Source: Hirudinaria manillensis (lineage: Eukaryota > Annelida > Clitellata > Hirudinida > Hirudinidae). Taken from it: a stretch of DNA of 64,000 nucleotides. The translations under genes and the position numbers were made by a program. The stretch covers positions 5,031,501 through 5,095,500 of the forward strand of contig CM067526.1 in the NCBI GenBank assembly GCA_034509925.1, given 5' to 3'. The notes beneath the pieces are model-generated. The model was not told where the DNA came from, ran no database searches, and saw nothing but the letters and a program-made list of their open reading frames with translations. This document shows, piece by piece, positions 23,101 through 40,845 of the stretch. How positions within the stretch are numbered: the first letter of the stretch is position 1; every line of letters begins with the position of its first letter.

Positions 23101-25831
23101 TTTGCTGTTTTTGGCCGTTTAAACAATGATTACAATGGAGATATACGCTCTTCTCAGCAAGTGCTTCGTGCAAACGATTGACGAGAATTTTGTTACTGGG
23201 CCCTTCTTATCAACATTTATGTTTTTATTTACAAATATTTAGCTTAATTTTTGATATTTTTCCGTTTCTGTCATTTGATTTTGTTTACATCACTTGAAGT
23301 GGATGTTGGACACTTTTGTATGTTACATGTACAAAACCTTTTTTATGCATTTTAGGAGTCCATGTTCATTCCTGAGCCTGTCATTTCCATGTCTATCAAG
23401 CCTGTGGACAAAAGTGGTCAGTCGAATTTCTCAAAGGGTGTGGCCAGATTTACCAGGGAGGATCCAACTTTTAAGTTGTCCTATGATGTTGAAAGCAAGG
23501 AAACCATCGTATCAGGAATGGGGGAACTTCATCTTGAAATTTATGCTCAGGTAAACATTAAGTCATCATAGATTTTTGATTTGATTCTTTTTAATTGCTC
23601 TATTTGCCTTATTTGCTTGACTTTCTATTCCTAATTGACTGAATTTTTCAGAGATTGGAAAGAGAGTACAACTGCAAATGTATTCTAGGAAAGCCAAGAG
23701 TTGCTTTCAGGGAGACCATTGTTGAAAAATTTGAGTTAGAAACTTCATTCTTGTTTGCCAACCTTTTTTAGTTAATTTATAATTTTAATATTAATTTTAG
23801 CTTTGACTTTCTTCACAAGAAGCAGTCAGGAGGTTTGGGTCAGTACGGACGCGTCATAGGGTACCTTGAGGCAAGTTTTTTCAATGTTTCTTGACTAAAT
23901 TATTAAAACATCTTATCCCAGACTCAGTTATATTTTTGTTTGCTTTTGTCAACAGCCTCTTCCTCCTGAGAACTTTAATACCTTGGAGTTTGTTGACAAA
24001 ACAGTAGGAACTAACGTCCCAAAGCAATTTGTACCTGCAATTGAAAGGGTTTGTTAAAAGTTATCTTAAACGAATTGTTGTAACCCTGGACCAAAATAAT
24101 TAGAATAATAAAATTACAGTCATAATTAATTAGGATAATATATTACATTAATTGTAATGGCATCCCTAAAATATAACAGCCAGAGGGCACGTTTCTCAAC
24201 ACTTCAGTCTAAACTCATGACTAGTTATGTTAACTGAACACTTTTAATAAACTTGACACATCATCATTTAGTTTGCAGACTCACTCTGGTATTATAATAG
24301 TATCACAGCAAACATATTTCACAGTGTATTGATGCCAGTTTAAGAAATATTAAACACGATCAACCCCAAACCAGAGATCATCTTAACTAGAGATAATAAT
24401 TAGGAATGTTTATTTAAATATTTTATTTTATTTGATTTTTATTAGGGGTTCAGAAACATTTGTGAAAAAGGAGCATTGACGGGATACAAAATAGCCGGAA
24501 TTAGATTCGTCCTTCTCGACGGTTAGTTATTCAACAGTTAATATTTTAATGCCATCTTAGAAGTTCTACATTTAGCCTTAATTATTTACTATATTATATT
24601 AAGTTTTTTTGTATATCGATTTGTTGTTCATAATGTCTCTTCACATGTGGCTACATCATGTGCCATTTAACATGAAATGCTATGACATATTTATGATGAT
24701 ATTAGGGCCAGATGAGCCATTCTGCATTTGAAGTGTGAACTGCTCTTCATAATCTATTTATTGACATAATCAATTAATTGATTCAATGTAATTAATAATA
24801 CTTCTCAGGTGCAAACCACGCTGTTGATTCTTGTGAATTCTCTTTTCAACTGGCAGCAGAGGGAGCCATGAAACAAAGTATTTTTGCATTTTTGTCATAA
24901 ATTGTTAATTGTTATTCCTATTTAAAACAAAACATTGTTTAGATTGACAATAGAGTGGAGGCTGTCTCTTGAAATATATTTAAATTTATTCTGTTTTGCA
25001 GTAATGGATTTTGGTCGTTGGTCTGTGTTGGAGCCAATCATGAGCGTCGAAGTGACTGCACCTTCAGAGTTCCAGGGAGGAGTCCTGACTAGTCTGTCTA
25101 AGAGACACGGTCAAGTGATCGGTCAAGACCATGCCGAAGGGTTTTTCTCATTATTTGTTGAGGTAATACATTTTTGTCATAAAGAAACTGCTCACTCAGT
25201 ACAAAGGAGTTTCCATCATGGAATCACAGTGGCTGGACATTTTGGCTAAGATTGTTTAAGCACTTGAGGTGTCTCCCAGATAGATCTATTCCAGGCACTG
25301 CTTTGTTCATAAACTACTAACTTTAAACATCGATATGGTCCATCCGAAGATAACAGAATTGCCTAACACCAAAAGCTCTCTTGCCTTCTTAAACTCTATC
25401 AACAAAAAAAGAGAAGCCAAACTTAATTCTTCATTCTTGGTTTAAAGTGGATCATCAATAGCAACATCAGCCCCATCAGAGGCATGGGCTGAGAGAGCCA
25501 TTCTTTGAACTTCCACAATAATGGTGTGGTGGCAGCATTCAATTACTCAAATTTATGCAGAAATCCTATCATCATAAACAAAGAGATTTGGCAATTCCTT
25601 GTTTCAAGTTTCATGTTGATAATAATTTGCTCCATTTTCTCCTAGGTGCCCCTAAACGAAATGTTTGGATATGCGACTGAGCTTCGAACACTGACCCAAG
25701 GCAAAGGAGAATTTGCCATGGAATACAAAAAATATTGTCCAGCCCCACAATCCACCGTTGATAACTTGATCGCTCAGTATCAGGAAGAACAAAACAAAGG
25801 ACTCCCAGACAAGAAAAAGAAGAAATCATAA
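20200..25831 (+). CDS. GFM1: Mitochondrial elongation factor G1 (ribosomal translocase)
   Basis: This GTPase drives ribosome translocation in mitochondria. Twenty exons were assembled: 20200-20253, 20377-20418, 21016-21135, 21203-21335, 21437-21641, 21783-21899, 22008-22081, 22191-22267, 22355-22509, 22581-22659, 22727-22864, 22933-23034, 23356-23550, 23652-23734, 23801-23870, 23956-24048, 24446-24521, 24809-24877, 25002-25162 and 25646-25831. They give 742 residues (human 751). The N-terminus is Arg-rich and acid-poor, as a mitochondrial presequence should be. G motifs are visible: [22 protein letters not shown] and GSALKN. Domains II-V follow, with [18 protein letters not shown] and the domain IV loop QSGGLGQYG. 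The exon ending at 23870 is followed by GC (GAG|GCAAGT), so that intron is GC-AG. AATAAA lies about 107 bases past the stop. Confidence 0.97.
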
Positions 25832-25937
25832 TTAGGAAACCTGCACACCCCACTCAGCTACCTGTAATTATGTTTGGGAGAACTGCATTTTGGTTTATAT
25901 TTTTAAAATCTCTTGTTTGCTATTTCTTGTGGTGAAC

Positions 25938-25943
25938 AATAAA
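25938..25943 (+). terminator. Polyadenylation signal of GFM1
   Basis: AATAAA about 107 bases after the GFM1 stop, within the roughly 370-base gap to the convergent POMT2 gene. Confidence 0.65.
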
Positions 25944-26202
25944 CATTTTTTTAAATGTATTGTAAATCAATATTAGGCTGAAATGCTGCTTTGGTATGAT
26001 CTTGAATTGAAAGACATTTGAGTGGATGGGAATATGCCATCACATTTGTATTTGCTTGCAAGATGGTTGCTGTTTTTGAGATCTCCATTAATGTAAAGAT
26101 TGGGATACTTTGTGTGGGGAGTTGTGAGAAACATTACTTGTGACTTGATCCTCATCAATCCATTTGATCATTAACATAAGTTGAGAATATTTCTGCTGAA
26201 AA

Positions 26203-29200
26203 TCAGAATGTCCATTTGCTAGACCACCTCAAATTGTCAAGAATGTGTTCTGATTTTTCCTCGGTCATGTTGAGTCCATAAGTTAGTGTCGAAAATGTTT
26301 GGAAACTGTTAGGGAACAATATAGTTATTAAAGCTTAATAAATATAATAATATAAAAATAAATAAAATATAAAATGAAGCATTTGAGGAGTTTAAGCTCC
26401 AAACTTCCAACTAACTTATGGAAAATCATGGACAAATGTACTGCTGTCATTGAGAGTATTATTCTGGGATGAACGTGACATTCTCTTAACATTTCCAGGA
26501 AAATGTCAATTGCCATACCTCAAACATATCAATTCTGTAGAGGAAAAGTTTTCAAATTGTTGTACATGAAGCAAACCTGCTCCCATGAATTTGAAGATGG
26601 CAGATGGAAGGTAGTGATGAAAGTACAATGGTCTATTCATCAAGAAGAAAGGAAAATAATGCATAAACCACGAGGTGATCATCCAAAGACAGTTGTCCAT
26701 AGGCAGCCCCATCTTGCCTTTTGAGTCATCTAAAATGATTTTGAGTGGAGTAATAATTGTTTATGATTCTAATGAATGTAAATCAAATCAAGAACCTCAA
26801 GAATGACAATGTTCAAGATATTTTACCAGCACAGTTTACACTTACTTGAGGCTGAAGAGCTTCCCGCTTGTTCATTAATCATAATGAACAGTTTTGAGAT
26901 TAGGAATATCAAAATAGCGGCAGACGACATAAACCAAGTGATTGGTGTTCCGAGGAGATACATGATATAATCGGGACCCAGAATTGGCTGACCCTTTGAT
27001 ATTTAAATAATCACTTGAGCTAATTATGCTTTACAATGATTTGTTAATGATGATTACAGGAATGTTGAGAAACCACTGCCAAGGAGATGAAACACTACTC
27101 CTGCCTGCTTTCAACTCACTGTTTGCCTTGTTATAAAAACATATCAACATTAATCACAATAACAAGGAAATTATCATATTTTTCATCGTGAACAAGTATA
27201 TTCTATTCAGCAAAAAATAATTGTATTTGATAATATTAATAAAATTAAGTTCAGGTTGCATAAATGGCCAAAAAATGGTTTGTTTGTGAAAGCAACTAGT
27301 AGTACCCTGAACTCAAAGACATTTAGGTTCAAACAATTTGTGAAGATTAGAAAGATACCTTGAACATGACCACGTGCATTTCAAAGAATCTCTGCCAAAT
27401 AGACATTGGCTGAATGTTGGTTGGAACTTTCTCCACTACAAAGATTAATTAATTTAACTTGCTTCAAATTATTACATTGGTTATTATTTTATTATTTAGA
27501 CCTGTACTGACCTCTCTCATCGTGTAACCACTCAACGTACCACAGAACGTTTTCATCAAATCGTGAGAAAGTGCAAGATGCCTGTTTGTGTTCCGGTCTA
27601 AAACAATTAAATTATAATAACATTGTTACATAATAACAGTGTCAATTAAAAATACTGCATTAGGAGTGTTAAATTTAGATTTAGGTTAAATCAGGACCAT
27701 TTTTAAATTAATCAGAAGCAACTGATAGTCTCTCACAAAATTGTTGGCCATTGTGTTGCCTGTAGGAAACAATCATCATCAACACCCACAAGCTTAAATA
27801 CATGCTTCATCGGCTTTAGTACTATCTTTCCTCCTGAATTCCGCTCTCGGTCATCCTCGTTGCTACCCTCTCCACCCGAAAGAAGAACACCTGGTGAAGC
27901 TGCCAAGTCAATTTGTATTCTGAAAAAGTGATTTTCATCAACATCATCCTGTGAAGAAAATGAAACAACAATTAGTTTTCATTAAAAAAATTTTAAATGC
28001 TGGAATAAAACCATTTCGTGGGTGCAAACGACATCTTGGCTTGAATGAAAAGATGATAAAGGCAACCTCTTTAACAATTTCATAGACCTTTAAAATCATT
28101 TAAGATCAAGAAATAATCCAACAATAAAAAGTAAAAATTTAAAAAAAAATATGGAATGGCAATGAATTAATTCCTTGCAAACTGTTCTAACTGTGAATGC
28201 TTCAACTGAACAACATCTCCATCTGACACATACTTCACTTCATTTCCTCCAAAGTCTAAAAATGGTATAAATTTCCAAAATGCTTCCCCATTTATGAATG
28301 GATGGGTTGTGACCTTTTATGAAGCAAATCATTGCAATAAAATATAATTATGAAAAAAATATAATTTTGTTACAATAATAAATATGTAACAATTTGACTT
28401 AATGATATTTTTAATTTAGTAAGGCAAACACTTAAGTGACAAAAAGAATTTTATAATAAAGTCAACAAGAGGTGACATTTACCAGATTGTTTAACTTATC
28501 ACAATCTGTTTGTACAGGATGATTCAGATATGAATTTCCAATGACATTTCTTAGCACAACATCACCTTTATATGTAACATCTGGAATTATTTTGTATTTA
28601 AACATTAATTGGTTCACAAATCAATTGGTTATAAAACAATGGTCCTATCTTGATTATCCATGTTGTTACAACCAGTCTTATTTTCTATATTTTTGTTATG
28701 TCATTATTATTAAATTATTTTTGTTAGTAAATAAGAAGATTGCTCGTTTTTATTATAAAATTAAATTTACAACTAACATTTAGGCAAGGACAAATTACTG
28801 AACATATTGCCCTGGAGATGAGATTGGAAAGAAGAGCTGAACAAGTAATCTCCCGTTCCACTAATAAATTAATTTTATGGCACATTATCAACATTTCCTA
28901 ACTTTAAAAGTAAAACTAATTCATTTTCAAAATTAATTTAATGTCACACATTTAATTTTTAATCTATGCATTATTGTTTAGACCTTCATGCTTATTAGAG
29001 AGATCCAAAATATCTCTGTGAATCCAAAGTTGCACAGACAAGTATTATAATTCCATTTCATTTCATTCCTATTGCCTTTTGCCCTTATCTTCTCCCACAA
29101 ATTCAACATATTATATTGCATTGATATCTAATTACAAAATGCTTGTCATTAATGATAATGGAACCTGTATTTCAGAATGTCTAAATGGATGACAAAGAGG

Positions 29201-30597
29201 AGAAAATATATAGTAAATGGGATAACCATCAAGCACAGGATGTGCATTCCAGAAAATTTCACAAGATGTAGCTAAAATCAAGCATACTTAATTTAAAAAA
29301 AAAAACCATAATGTAAAAATATCATTAATGTTATGAAATGAAACAAATAGTTTGAAATGTGTTTGATAACTTTAAAAAAATACCAACCAAACTGATAGAT
29401 TTGTCAGGTAATAATTGCCAAGTTATGCAAATGAACCTCAAGATGTAGAAAGACATAGTAAATAGGCCTACTAACTTGGTGCTGAAAAGGAAATGGAAAT
29501 AACATTTACTAAAATGAATAATCATAAAATTCATTAATAATGCTAAATATTTGCACAAAAATGGATGATATTTAATGGTATTTCACACCTGATTTCAAAA
29601 CCAAGACAAATGCCAGTCATTATTAACCAAATAATCTGATGCTCTGATGTCGGCCTAAAACATTTGGCAGATATTTATATTAAGTAGTTCATTTGTTATT
29701 TCAGCTCATTTGTTATTTCATGAAAATTTTTACTTGTTGGTAAGAATGCTTATACTAACTCGTATCTTTGAGATTTGATAAAACAGAAAAATGAAGAAAC
29801 CATGAAAAACATTAACATTGAATCAAGGAGAATCAATCTCCCAATAAGTATCATGCTGTTGTCTTTAAAATATTTTATCAGAAAAATTTAGTAAATTCTA
29901 TCAATATTTAGTTTTTAATAAATCATCTTAACTAACCAAATAACACAAAAACACTAGCCATTACGGAAGCTTTCAAAGAAGTAGTCCCATTCCACACAAT
30001 GCAAAAGCATAAAACTGGTAGAAATGAAGAAAGCAGGCTACAAAACTGAAGAAAATATAGCATCATTTGCTAATGTAATCATATATATGTCTATTGTGAT
30101 CAAACCATTCTGAGCTCAACATAGGGAAAATTCAATCCATAAGATTCTCCAACCATTTTGTACTCAGAATCTCCCTTGAAGTTACTTAAATACCCAATAA
30201 GAGCCAGCAAAATCTTCAAAAAGATTTAGTTAGAGAAGATGTTTGATATAAGCACAATTTTTAATACCAACCTTGCCTAGGGGTGGATGAACGTCAAAGA
30301 AAAATTTTCGATTTATGTAAGAAGTGCTCATTTTTATGAAATGAAACTCATCCCAGCTGTGCAAGTAAGAAAAAATTGTTTATATACTACATTTCAATTT
30401 GCCAAATTCAATACGCTACTTATTTATGGTTTGGAAGTTCTAGAGAACATTTAACGAAAGTTAGGCACTAACCAGATAACATTGGGTATATGAATCATGT
30501 AAAGCCTTCCAGATATTGAGACAGTGCTTATAACTAATAGGGTTAACCACCAAATAAGGGGTTTACTGTTTTCTTTCTCCTCAATTTTCGCAGACAT
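26203..30597 (-). CDS. POMT2: Protein O-mannosyltransferase 2
   Basis: With POMT1, this ER membrane enzyme transfers mannose from dolichol-phosphate-mannose to Ser/Thr of proteins such as dystroglycan. Twenty exons: 30597-30473, 30356-30272, 30213-30106, 30045-29937, 29862-29760, 29654-29589, 29481-29388, 29271-29165, 28860-28778, 28580-28483, 28313-28192, 28087-28012, 27948-27737, 27597-27512, 27435-27359, 27126-27058, 26993-26846, 26729-26577, 26518-26416, 26305-26203. Total 708 residues (human 750). Visible features are the catalytic Asp-Glu in CWDEFHF (44-45), [11 protein letters not shown] (60-70), [20 protein letters not shown], a MIR domain in the middle ([19 protein letters not shown]) and C-terminal [26 protein letters not shown] and the ending LRWSSKW favour POMT2 over POMT1. 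The acceptor of the penultimate exon is the least certain junction. Confidence 0.94.
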
Positions 30598-32118
30598 GAA
30601 GCGGCAGCTACCAAGCCTTCTCAACCAAATAAAAAACCTTGGGTTGAGTATGCTGAATCCGTGAACAAAAAGTTAATAACACAAATGAATGACTTCGACA
30701 CGCAATCTCGGTAAGCAAACGATAGCCGAAACTATAATTGAGGTTCGATTGACCAGTTGCGCCCATCAAAATTCACTTTACGAGCCAGAGAGGATAATAA
30801 TCCTTTGCAACGCTACGAACTCTAAGTGGGTCAAATAGAATGCGAGGACATCCTCCGGCCATTTTGTATGAAATGAGAAAAGCTAAATTCATGTATTAGA
30901 AAGCTTCATCACGTTGCGTACTTTTCGAAGCCGTGCATAGGCTTTCCCCAAAAGATCAAAAATTTCATCGAGAGCAATAGCAAATCCATTGCCGCAAGGT
31001 ATGCCAAAGCTTCTTCACAAATAATTTAACCAACGGAGTATCTTCACGGCATCCCCTCTGACCGAATTACCTAGTACCGGAGAAACCCGATGGGCTCAGG
31101 CACCCAGTAAGCTATACTAGCTCATTCCCATACTAAGACCAAATGGACCCATCACCACGAGAATTTGGCGAATATTCACAAAAACCCCTTCTTTACAAAT
31201 CCCCCAAGCATATACAGCATATAAAGACATTCTGAAAATATTTTATAAATTCCATATAAGAACAAAATGAAAATTCTTGAATGAACTTTAATAAATAATC
31301 AGCAAGAATGCTAATGATTATCATTTGACAAATGATATTTGTTGGCAAACTGATGATGGTGGTTCTTGATTTAATAGGAAAAACAAAATAACATCAAATT
31401 ATTAAGTTTTTTTTGTGATCCTTAACAAATGAAACGTACAGGAAGAACTATAAGCAGCATAATTATACCAAAGCACACATCTACTAAGAGTAACAAACAT
31501 TAGAAGTGAGTTGTCACAATACAAAGGTAATGATAAGTGAATTAGAAAAGCAACATGATTAATAATTAATAAGCAGAAGTACCAACAAGATTGTCATTGA
31601 AAATGTATTTACAAGCATTAGATTCAATATACATACCAAAATCTGGTAAAGGAAATGTAAAAAAAACATTATATTTTCCCACAAGGAATGAAAACAAATG
31701 TTTAAAGGTAAAGCTAGGTTAAGCTATGTAAAAAATATGAAGCTTAACAGCTCATGTATGTAGGAACCAGACCAACTATGACTAGAGCATGAACTATTAA
31801 CTCCATGTCAACAATTTGTTCACTTCCAAACTCATAGTTATATGAGAAATAAAGTTAAATTGTGAAATTAAAAATAATATAACATCTTATGAAAATTGAA
31901 ACAAACAAAAATGATTAAAAAAACAACTGGCAAAATCTTCTGACCACACACATGATTTGAAATCCACTAACTTTTTTAAAACCTCACGTCCTAAACCTCT
32001 GAATGAAAATTGTCTAATAGTTCAGAAATGTCTCGCCATTAGTTCTACCAATAACAACGACAACAACAAAGACGACATCAATATCAACGACGAATCCTCC
32101 CTCGACCTAGACGAGCTT
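30598..32118. other. Spacer between POMT2 5' end and Src42A 3' end
   Basis: POMT2 promoter region and probable Src42A 3' UTR. No coding sequence or RNA gene recognised. Confidence 0.5.
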
Positions 32119-35443
<3,325 letters not shown>

Positions 35444-38400
35444 GATTTCCCGCAACCTGCGCCTTCAATAAGTGGCAGACCTGATTTCTATTCAGAAACA
35501 ACCATAAAAACAAAACCCATCATCAAAAGTGCCAAAAAACAAAATGCAGAACAACACAATAAGGGATGGCGAAGTTTTATTATTTTTTTGCATTTAAACT
35601 GTTTCAATTTAATTAGTCTACAATTATATTAATATATTTTTAACATTATTTTAAAAATTATATTTTTACCTTCATACCGTCTTTATGAACTTCAGAACTC
35701 GAAAACCGAATCCCGTAAAAATTCGCCTCATTAAATTGTATAATATTCAGATCCGTCAATATTAATGAGGATTTACGCCTAATTAAGTGATGATACAACC
35801 TTGACCTAAATGTCTCAAAGACGTATCTGATCACTAATAATATTTTTTTGCGCTTGTGGAGTGGATACGAAGAAATATCAATGCAAGCAGAAACTTCACT
35901 TAAAAATTTAGAATAAAAAATACGGCAATAAATAAGTTGGTTCGTGTAAACAAATTTATGAGATTATACGAAAAACCGTCCCTTTACTAGGGCACGGTCA
36001 GGTCTCCTTGTTTCAGATTTATGTATGATGGAGATTTAGGTGAAAATTCTACACTGTAATAGTTTAAGTTCCAATATATGTCCCGTCAAAATGATCTAGA
36101 TTCGCCAATGGCTACAGAGTTCTAATCATCTGGTGCATTTAAAAAATGAGAACTAGCCCCAAGAGGTTTGAGGGTGAGTTGGTGGTAGCGCTGTGTGTTT
36201 ACGTCGAGACACTTAGGGCATTTTATGAATATATTTGGGTTCGAAGTTAATCGCGGGATTGGAGGATTTTTCTCAATTTTCTGAATGTTAAAGCCAAAGA
36301 TAGATGAATTGGTTACCTAAGAAGGTTTACTAGGAGGGGCATGGGGAAGCCAAAATTTGTATGTTTGGAGAGCGTGGTAAGACTTCAAAGGAATATTTAC
36401 ATTTATTTACTTGGGTTCTCTACCCCATTCCAGATAATCTACTTTCCAATGTTTGGCTCTCTCCAAATTTTGCCCCAGTATGCGCCAAAATCTGATTTAA
36501 CTGATTACACTTGAACAATGGATGCTGCTTTCTTCACCTTGCATTAACAATCAAGGGACAGATACACTAAGATTTTATTAAAGAATTAATTTATAGTAAA
36601 CATACATTTAAATTATAACTGAAATTGTCGGTGATATTGGAAAATCTTGTTTAAGGAATTGCTCGTTGTTTGAAATTAAATGATTCGTATCTTATCTTCC
36701 TGATATATTATTAAGACCATACTGCGATCAACTTCATACTAGAATCCGAACAAATGAGAAGAATCATCTTAAAAGTCTGAATAAATACTTGTTGACTTCC
36801 TAAACGACGTCTCAGGTCATCTTTCAATAGCTCTCACCTTTGCCTACTTCTGACTGCAACATTGTTGTTAAAATTATTATAAAATATATATATTAATTTG
36901 GAAATGAATTTCCTTCAGTTCCAGCAGAAAGTATAAAGGCATTTCATAGAACGATTCAACCTGGTGAATTAACCACTCAAAAAAACCCATCAATTTAAGG
37001 AAGATTTGGTCGCGACAGCAGTTACAATCTTTGAAGCCTCATGCAGAAAATGCTATGGAGCGCCCTTAACTATGAAGAAGAATGATGATGGTGAAGAATG
37101 AAAGATGGTGAGACAAAAGAAAACATTTAAATGGAATGAAAATACTTATTTTAAGCAAATTTATTATGAAATATTACCAATTTCGGTTTAATGACACAAA
37201 CAACATTGGAACTAAGCAACTTATTAAGCTGTAATTATAAATAAATTGGACAGCATTTGGAATCGTTTGGGGCGTGAGATCGAACGCCTCCGGTAAATGT
37301 ATCAAAGTCAATCGAATGGCGGGAATTAGTTGATATTTCATTTGCAATCCACTCCAAAGTAGAGCATTAATGCAATCCCGAGCAAATGGGAGAAGTTGGA
37401 AACCCCGAATGATGGAATATTTGACGTGTCAATCGGGAAAACGGTGATCGATCACGTCCGAGTGACAGGATCGTGGGTGATGAAGGGAATATTAGCGAGG
37501 TTAGCAACAAAAAAAAAGGAGTATCAACTTGTTGGGAAGATGAACTTGTATCGAATGTCCTCCGTCGATCAGTAACGCGAACTCGAAAAACAAGATGCCG
37601 GCGCGAGAAAATGCCGCACGAGAGGAACGGACAACCAATCCGATGATTTCATTAGGAATATCGATTTGTTAGCTGGCAATATCGATACGCATCAATATTC
37701 TATGGTCACATCTGGTCACACAAACCAACTAACACCCACTGGTTGCTATTCCGCCTTTGTAGCAGCTTGGCTTAATAAGCAATCCAGTATTTTTTATGAT
37801 GCCTCACGTTTAGCTTCCATACTGTGCCAGGATGACACTTAATTCTAAATAATTTGCGAGGCACCACTTGCACGGAAAATATAACTTTCTTTTCTTCGGG
37901 ACACTTTATATATTATTTATTCTTACTTAAAGTTAGCCTTTTCTTTAATGATATCTCTTAGTTAATGGCTTTTTTTGCTAGTTATTTAAATTACTAAGCG
38001 ACGAAATTATCCACCATAAACGGAATAATATTCTCAGAAAACAAAACGATTCTTTCATTTGGACAATTGGTGATGCTAAATTGCTGGATCCAAAAGATGA
38101 GAATGACTCTCCATAAACTTTTGATCCGAACCACCAAGCGGAAGTAAGCGTTCTGGAAACAGTGTCCAGACAAAAACCCAAAGGGGTCGCTCATAAATGA
38201 CGTCATGCTCTGTTGGAGGAGGCACGTGCCGAAGGAAGTCGTTATGATGACATCATAAAAATTGATTACATCAACGCCTTCATATTTAATCATTTACTTT
38301 TAGCAAAGAATATAGATCCTCGAGACACTGGTGATTGGATATTCAATATTAATGCACTGCAATCGGGCAATAATGCAGATAGCATAAGCCACGCTAACGG

Positions 38401-40780
38401 ACTAGTTTAAGACTGAGTTGAACATAATAAGGGCAGAAAAAATATCGATGTACTCCTTGGACTTCCTGTCGTTGGAAACATGAAAGTGAAGGGGACTGAA
38501 GTTGAAGGATCATTTGCATTGGTTTGATGCAAATTCCGATAAACGAAGCAATGGGGGCGCATTGAATGAGCAAAAAAATCCATTGAAAGCCCCCATAATT
38601 TTCCTTCCCCGACGCATTCAAATCGATATTCATGCCACTTTATCTCCTGTCTGACCAATTCCTGCGAACCTTGTTTGTGCTCATCCGAAGTCACGTGACT
38701 CTCGGCAAAAATGGCGCCCAGAATTTCGAAAGATTTCGTCGAGGAAGGTTTAAGTGATGCGAGTTTGAAGAGTGAGATTATTTTTATCAAATGCGGAAGG
38801 AAGCCGGGAACATTTCAGCTTTTTTTCTTCTTTTGATCATCTGAAGGGAGAGGCCAGGCTGCAGCAAATACGTTGCTCGGTTGCAGGGAAAGCAAGTATG
38901 CGCTCCAATGTAAGCTCTTGTGCGTCATACACAGGCACACCGTCTGATACGCCATCCTCTAATTAAAGACCGAATTATGGTCTTATTAAGGCTACTCAAT
39001 AATTATTTAGCGTCGCGCCATTGACCACAAAATCCAATCCAAGCTGTAATCAACGGCATCCAGGTAATGATGTTTTTTCTCTTCCCTTCCTCCAGTCCCA
39101 CTGATTCATTGGATCTGAGAAATATACGCTGCTCTCGACTAACTAAAATGCATTCTTTTTCCATACGTGAAAGTTTTTAAATAGGACGTTTGTTTTGTAA
39201 AAAAATATTCCGAAATCACGAGTCTATTGCCTGGTGGACCTTCCATGAAACTGTACGGGTTGATATACCGCTCTTACTCAGCATCTCGTAACATTCCTCG
39301 AACAAATAAAGCCAACACCCGCCTCTTCGGGACGTTTAGTTTTGTTTTGATTAGTCACGGCGATGCACTAGGTTATGTAAAATAAATTCTTCCAAATCAT
39401 TTCACGCCATGTTTCGACCCTGAATTGCTTCTGTTGTCTGTTCACAAATGGTTCTCGTGAGAAATTCTTTGCCGCTCAAAAGAAACTAGCCTCCATTGGA
39501 ATGAAGGTCAGTCGTGGAAACTAAAAGTTAATTTATAATACAATTAATTTAAAAGCGCTTTGATTTCTAAACGCAAAACTCTCTGCAATGAATATTCTCT
39601 TCCCCCTTTTGTGGCAAGAGAATTAATAACCCTTTGTAACACCTGGCACATCGGTAGTTATTAGAGTAGTTCGGAGGCGGTAATGATCTTTTGTCTCTCA
39701 TTCATGACGTCATCAGATTAATTTAATCTTTCAAAATCAACGAGGAAGTTTAACAACAATAATGCAATCTTCCAGTCAACTTCTTCCAACTGCCACTTTT
39801 CAACCTCACTTGTGCTGACCTCGAAATAATTTATCTTTCAAATAACAAGCACAAGATGACATCTCCTAAAGTAGTTTATTTTTGGAAAAGTGTTTGCGGA
39901 CCAAAACCAAGAACTATGGAATGAATTCGGAGAAAATCGTTTGATTTTGTAGAATGAATTTGATTTTGAAAATATGAATGAAAAGTTTGAAAATGAATGA
40001 AAATATTTCATTTTCTGACTTGGAGTGCTTTTTATTGTGAATGAGACTGCTTTATTTTCTATGGGTGGAATTATCCAATTTTTTTTTCCTTCCCGTTGGT
40101 GAATTATTTATTGTTTTTTCGATCAGCTAATTTATGTGACGATGTTTGCACTGCAAGTTTCTGTCAGAAATTCAACTTGGACATGCACAAATTCGCCATC
40201 GATCGGCAGAATGTTTGGTGCGTTTAAGCTCCACGCCTGACGATCGAGATTGAAGGTCTGATAATGATTGCAATAGTCCCGCTTAATATTGCCAGTCGGA
40301 TGTTATCTCGAAGATATTAAAAGCATTTTAAATTTAGACTATGATCGAACCGAGTTAAACCAGAAGGGAAAAACCCAGCTTTGTGAGCAGATGGAAGATA
40401 ATATACACTTCCTTTTCTTTCCTTCTTTTTACTTCCAGTCGAAGTTTCCTTTTAAAAATAGCAGCGTCCGCGCACGGTTGAACCGGGAAAATATATAATT
40501 CAACATTGCAGACCGGACAGGGGGCTATCCGACCATTACTGACCAGGCGTGTGCATGTGAATATAAAGCCACGAATTAATCTATCAATTGCAGACTCGCT
40601 GTGATAAGTTGCCTTTCCAAAATAAAAAAGTGATCAATTTCTGCCAACAACCGGGGACTTGTTGATAAAATTGAGGAAGAGGGAAGCTGCCATTTGTGGA
40701 GAAATCTGGCAATGTTTTCATCTTATTTTCAGTTAAAAGATGAACGTAGAAATTTCACTTGACAACGTTGTTCATTGATA

Positions 40781-40845
40781 GCAACAACAACAACAACAAC
40801 AGCAACAACAAAAACAGCAGCAACAACATCACTAACAACAACAAC
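40781..40845. repeat. CAA/CAG trinucleotide repeat
   Basis: Imperfect run of CAA units with CAG interruptions in the non-coding stretch left of elav. No reading frame with a start was found around it. Confidence 0.8.

Noticed and set aside
26328..26516. Stand-alone minus-strand frame [15 protein letters not shown]...
   Set aside because: Not a separate gene. Its first half is the penultimate POMT2 exon (26518-26416), which joins the last exon by phase.
35444..35455. Upstream ATG of Src42A (MREI before MGNC)
   Set aside because: Src kinases need an N-terminal Met-Gly for myristoylation, so the MGNC start at 35443 was chosen.
38394..38790. Overlapping minus-strand frames of 79 and 127 codons
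   Set aside because: Two frames overlap without splice signals or recognisable motifs in non-coding DNA; most likely chance.
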